From NCBI GenBank assembly GCA_002315285.1, contig DCGR01000092.1:1-8610 (forward strand): DNA of 8,610 nucleotides. Direction: 5' to 3'. Below the pieces are notes generated by a model that made no database searches, was not told the DNA's origin, and saw nothing but the letters and a program-made list of their open reading frames with translations. The position numbers and the translations under genes are program-made. Source of the stretch: Bacteroides sp. UBA1773 (lineage in GTDB: Bacteria; Bacteroidota; Bacteroidia; Bacteroidales; Bacteroidaceae). Positions within the stretch are counted from its first letter, which is position 1; every line of letters begins with the position of its first letter. Shown here in pieces: positions 6,173 to 8,610 of the stretch.

Positions 6173-7538
6173 GGAAATCAATGTAGCCGACAGAGCGTTG
6201 ATAGAACACCATTTGCGGCTGTCCAATCCGTGTGTGTGCGATTTTGCCATGCACTCGTTGTTTTGTTGGCGCCACACCTACCCCGCCTATCAGTGTGTGA
6301 TGGATGGATTTCTGGTATTGCGTCTCGATGTCGAGGCTACGGGCGAATATGCCTACTCCCGCCCCTATGGCGAGGGCGACTTCTCCCACATCATCCCTCA
6401 TGTTCTCGACGATGCCGCTGCCAGAGGCGAAACAGCACGTTGGTTTGCACTCGATGATGATGCCATACAAGTCATTCGGACCATGTTGCCCCACTACGGC
6501 ATTGCCTATCATCGCGGATTTTCCGATTATGTCTATTCCGCCGGGGCATTGCAGTCGTTGGCTGGCAAGAAGTACCAGCCCAAACGCAATCATCTGCATC
6601 AGTTCATGGCATCCTATGACTATCGCTACGAAACGCTCTCACCCGCCCATTTCCCCGACTGTGTCAGCCTTTTGGCATTGTGGCAGCAACAATATCTTGC
6701 GCATTGTGGCCTTGTCGATGACAACACCCTCTCCGGGCTCCGTGGTGAGTCGTCGTGCATCCGTGAAGCGTTCACCCACTATGAGGCACTCGGTTTCTAT
6801 GGAGGCGTACTCTATGTCGGGAGCCAGCTGGTTGCCTTCACCTACGGTTCAGCCATTTCCGACGATACGTTTTGCACCCATGTCGAGAAGGCCGATGAAA
6901 ACCATGTCGGAGCGTTCACGGCCATCAATCAGCTCTTTGCCCAGCATCTTCCCTCCCGGTATCAGTATGTGAACCGCGAAAACGACATGTCCATCCAAGG
7001 ATTGCGTCAAGCCAAGGAAAGTTATCATCCGCTGTTCTTGCGTCACAAGCTCTTGGCCTTGCCGCTCACCCCCGACATGCGGCAGGTCCGCCAACTTTGG
7101 CTCACCTGTTTTCCCGACGACACACCCTCGGAAGCCGAGCAGTTCCTGCTCACACGCTATGATGGGCGACACGCGTTGTTCAAGAGGCACGACGGATCCA
7201 TAGTGTCCATGCTTCACATCGTTTCTTTCCACTCCGTCGCCTATGTTTTTGCAGTGGCCACACACCCCCATTACCGTCGGAACCATCTTGCGGGGCAGTT
7301 GGTGGCCGAAGCCGTGGAGCGTTGTCGGCAGGAGGGTTATGAAAGTGTATGTCTCATTCCGGGTAATGATGATTTGCGTGGGTGGTATGCCGGAATGGGG
7401 TTCCAAGGCTCTATCCCAGTGGTGTTCCATACCCACGACGATTATTGTTTTGGCACTGGAAATCCCGCATCCGACAAAGCCATGATACTCCATTTCCACC
7501 CCTGCCCGTTACCCGACAGACTTGTGCTTGTCGAATGA
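6162..7538 (+). CDS. DUF2156 (aminoacyl-transferase-like) protein fused to a GNAT domain
   Basis: This 458-residue two-domain protein has no assigned function. Residues 1 to about 298 match DUF2156 (the LPG_synthase_C fold, related to the catalytic half of MprF-like lysyl-phosphatidylglycerol synthases). Diagnostic segments are AGKKYQPKRNHLHQF (134-148) and YVNRENDMSIQGLRQAKESY (269-288). Residues about 302-425 form a second acyltransferase domain of GNAT type, with strand VFAVATHPHYR (362-372) and the end motif WYAGMGF (408-414). The acetyl-CoA loop reads RRNHLA at 372-377, with His375 where GNATs usually have glycine. No MprF membrane segments are present, so the protein is probably cytoplasmic. 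An upstream in-frame ATG exists at 6153; 6162 is preferred because GGAGA at 6149-6153 is well spaced from it. The gene overlaps the preceding GNAT by 11 nt and ends the operon. Confidence 0.82.
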   Translation: MDFKEINVADRALIEHHLRLSNPCVCDFAMHSLFCWRHTYPAYQCVMDGFLVLRLDVEATGEYAYSRPYGEGDFSHIIPHVLDDAAARGETARWFALDDDAIQVIRTMLPHYGIAYHRGFSDYVYSAGALQSLAGKKYQPKRNHLHQFMASYDYRYETLSPAHFPDCVSLLALWQQQYLAHCGLVDDNTLSGLRGESSCIREAFTHYEALGFYGGVLYVGSQLVAFTYGSAISDDTFCTHVEKADENHVGAFTAINQLFAQHLPSRYQYVNRENDMSIQGLRQAKESYHPLFLRHKLLALPLTPDMRQVRQLWLTCFPDDTPSEAEQFLLTRYDGRHALFKRHDGSIVSMLHIVSFHSVAYVFAVATHPHYRRNHLAGQLVAEAVERCRQEGYESVCLIPGNDDLRGWYAGMGFQGSIPVVFHTHDDYCFGTGNPASDKAMILHFHPCPLPDRLVLVE

Positions 7539-7911
7539 CGCACCAGAGGAAACACATCACACCGGAAAAGCTCCAATTCATCGCACGCAATCATCTGTAT
7601 CACATTTCATTACAACGATTCATTGCCTCCTTCCGTCAATGTACCCACAACACGTCACAGTGCAACAATCCATTGCAAACAAACGCTTTGTGAGTTTTTG
7701 CTTCTGAACAGAAAAAGTCATCACACCATATTTCATTTATAGCAAAAGCCTTATGGCAATTTGTTCACATCAGACAGCTCCCAGCGTCAGCGCCAGTAGT
7801 CAGCGTTACCTCCCACTACTTGTGTTATCTTTTTCGTTGGAACAAGAAATATTGTGTACTTTTGTGGTCGAATCATTCACAATGACGATACGTATTCGTG
7901 AATGATTTTGG
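7539..7911. other. Gene-free, AT-richer spacer between converging genes
   Basis: No convincing coding region, tRNA or rRNA is seen in these 373 bases. Short open frames here have composition-like proteins with no recognisable motif. From left to right it holds a C/A-rich stretch after the operon stop, a T/A-rich stretch near 7690-7770, two direct copies of GTCAGCG (7786-7792 and 7799-7805), a weak AGTAGT/ACTACT pair (7795-7800 with 7815-7820), the promoter-like motif at 7837-7864, and the start of the palindrome at 7862. A terminator for the operon is expected, but no clear stem with a T-run was found. A small RNA gene is possible but unproven. Confidence 0.6.
7837..7864 (+). promoter_or_regulatory. 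Bacteroidetes-type promoter pointing antisense into abi
   Basis: TACTTTTG at 7857-7864 fits the -7 consensus TAnnTTTG exactly, with TTG at 7837-7839 seventeen bases upstream (spacer 7840-7856). Transcription would begin near 7870, at the edge of the palindrome, and run rightwards against the abi coding strand. No credible gene follows on the plus strand. The motif may drive an antisense or small RNA, or be left over from a gene that was replaced. Confidence 0.55.
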
Positions 7912-7923
7912 CTATGACCATAA
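7862..7923. repeat. Two-part imperfect palindrome over the abi stop codon
   Basis: The core is a perfect 10-bp inverted repeat: AATCATTCAC at 7871-7880 and GTGAATGATT at 7898-7907, with a 17-nt spacer containing the palindrome ATACGTAT (7888-7895). Further out, 7862-7869 pairs with 7916-7923 (TGGTC/GACCA exact, plus two A-T and one G-T pair on the plus strand), separated from the core by a 1-nt versus 8-nt internal loop. The abi stop codon (7912-7914) lies in the right-hand loop. Possible roles are a 3' hairpin of abi mRNA, an operator for the overlapping promoter, a folded small RNA, or a recombination site. Confidence 0.75.
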
Positions 7924-8610
7924 TGGTTGTGAATCCCAGTCTTCAGGGAATCCCATTGCTGATGCATCAACCGATGGAGTTGATGTAAGCAGTATCTTTA
8001 GTTTTGTCTTGAAAGAATCACCGCGTCCCATTGAATCGAGCCAATATGCAATGCAACACGTGATAGCATATAGCTTGTTGCCGTCAATGTTTGTTGTGTC
8101 CACCCATGCTCCACGCAGTGGGACACACATCTGAGGGGCATTGGTCAATCGACGGTTCCAGATTCGGGAATGATGGGCGCAACAGTTTCTCAGGACGGTA
8201 AGGCTGCGCATCCAACTTTCCAACACTTCATGTTGTGGCAAATTGAATTGTCGTGCTATGCGTTTCTTTGTCTTGGTATCATTGCTGTTATAGTACAACT
8301 TAGACAAAGTCCCGAATGATGCCAGTTCAAGAGTCTTCCATGATGGAGGAAATGCAGGTTTGTCGTACTTTTGCCGATGTTCCTTGATGAAATCCTCCTT
8401 GCTTCGTTGTAACTCTCTATCAACAGCATTCATGTTCTCAATGTACTTGTGTTCGTCATCCACAAGACTTGTGTCATAGAACCAGAACGCACCATGCTGC
8501 ATAGAGAACTCGTGATTCACTTTTGTTCGGAGCGCAATCTCAATCTCTTGGATTGCCTCAAACATCAGTCTTCGCAGTTTAGTAACGAAGTTATATAGAG
8601 TCAAAGCATC
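7912..8610 (-). CDS. Abi family protein (Abi_2/AbiD/AbiF, HEPN RNase fold), 5' end outside window
   Basis: The C-terminal 232 residues of an abortive-infection protein are present. The reading frame stays open to the window edge (Asp-Ala before a Leu codon at 8604). The roughly 70-80 N-terminal residues usual for the family are outside, and the TTG at 8604 should not be taken as the start. Family signs are the helix LRRLMFEAIQEIEIALR near the left of the seen part, WKTLELASFGTLSKLY in the middle, and the signature LRNCCAHHSRIWNRR at about 8193-8149. That signature contains the HEPN catalytic pattern R-N-x-x-A-H (Arg at 8190-8188, His at 8175-8173). Such proteins act as RNases that stop growth on phage infection or as toxins. 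The gene is AT-richer than the rest of the window, which fits horizontal acquisition. It converges on the DUF2156 operon. Confidence 0.9.
   Translation of the reverse strand, partial: DALTLYNFVTKLRRLMFEAIQEIEIALRTKVNHEFSMQHGAFWFYDTSLVDDEHKYIENMNAVDRELQRSKEDFIKEHRQKYDKPAFPPSWKTLELASFGTLSKLYYNSNDTKTKKRIARQFNLPQHEVLESWMRSLTVLRNCCAHHSRIWNRRLTNAPQMCVPLRGAWVDTTNIDGNKLYAITCCIAYWLDSMGRGDSFKTKLKILLTSTPSVDASAMGFPEDWDSQPLWS

Noticed and set aside
5498..6277. Minus-strand frame of 259 codons across the DUF4293/GNAT junction
   Set aside because: It overlaps two well-supported genes on the other strand and has no motif.
6849..7499. Minus-strand frame of 216 codons within the DUF2156-GNAT gene
   Set aside because: It is antisense to recognisable DUF2156 and GNAT motifs and is a shadow frame.
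7515..7534. CGACA/TGTCG stem at the end of the DUF2156-GNAT gene as a terminator
   Set aside because: Only five base pairs with a large loop, inside coding sequence and not followed by a T-run.
7862..7923. Integron attC-like site, because an imperfect palindrome follows a gene's 3' end
   Set aside because: The conserved GTTRRRY and RYYYAAC core sites are absent, and no integrase is in the window.
7898..8134. Plus-strand frame of 78 codons starting with GTG, downstream of the 7837-7864 promoter
   Set aside because: It is fully antisense to the abi coding end, has no family resemblance, and its start lies in the arm of the palindrome. A noncoding transcript is the better reading if the promoter is used.
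8602..8604. TTG at 8604 as the start of the abi gene
   Set aside because: The frame continues upstream to the window edge, and the family's N-terminal region is missing, so the true start is outside.

Overview
The window looks like chromosomal DNA from a Bacteroidales bacterium, probably of the Prevotella/Segatella group. Three things suggest this: the gene block bamD, RNA polymerase omega/Rpb6 and DUF4293 in tandem; a Bacteroidetes-type promoter (TTTG, about 20 bp, TAnnTTTG) in front of bamD; and A-rich or featureless leaders without clear Shine-Dalgarno sites. Most of the window is fairly GC-rich (38 of 60 bases are G/C in 2401-2460). The right end is clearly poorer (24 of 60 in 8401-8460). 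No species can be named from this.

Layout: bases 1-99 hold no gene. They contain a 19-bp perfect inverted repeat and an 11-G run. A minus-strand operon then reads from 3779 down to 100: uvrB (excinuclease subunit B), 6 nt later an S4-domain RluA-type pseudouridine synthase, and, through a 4-nt ATGA overlap, a secreted SGNH/GDSL hydrolase. A 142-bp divergent promoter region separates it from a plus-strand operon running from 3922 to 7538: bamD, omega/Rpb6, DUF4293 membrane protein, a GNAT acetyltransferase, and a DUF2156-GNAT fusion protein. The last four are closely packed, with an ATGA overlap (omega/DUF4293) and an 11-nt overlap (GNAT/DUF2156).

The right end (7539-8610) is different. A gene-free stretch of about 373 bp carries a good plus-strand promoter-like motif and, right after it, an imperfect palindrome that covers the stop codon of a converging, AT-richer abi gene (Abi_2/AbiD/AbiF HEPN family). 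The abi gene is cut at its 5' end by the window edge. This is the accessory part of the window and the best place to look for something new.

The two operons encode housekeeping functions: DNA repair, RNA modification, outer-membrane protein assembly and transcription. The two acyltransferase genes are uncharacterised, and the abi gene is probably a phage-defence or toxin-type RNase. No complete undescribed system is visible. The strongest candidate is the abi gene with its 3' palindrome and the promoter pointing antisense into it.
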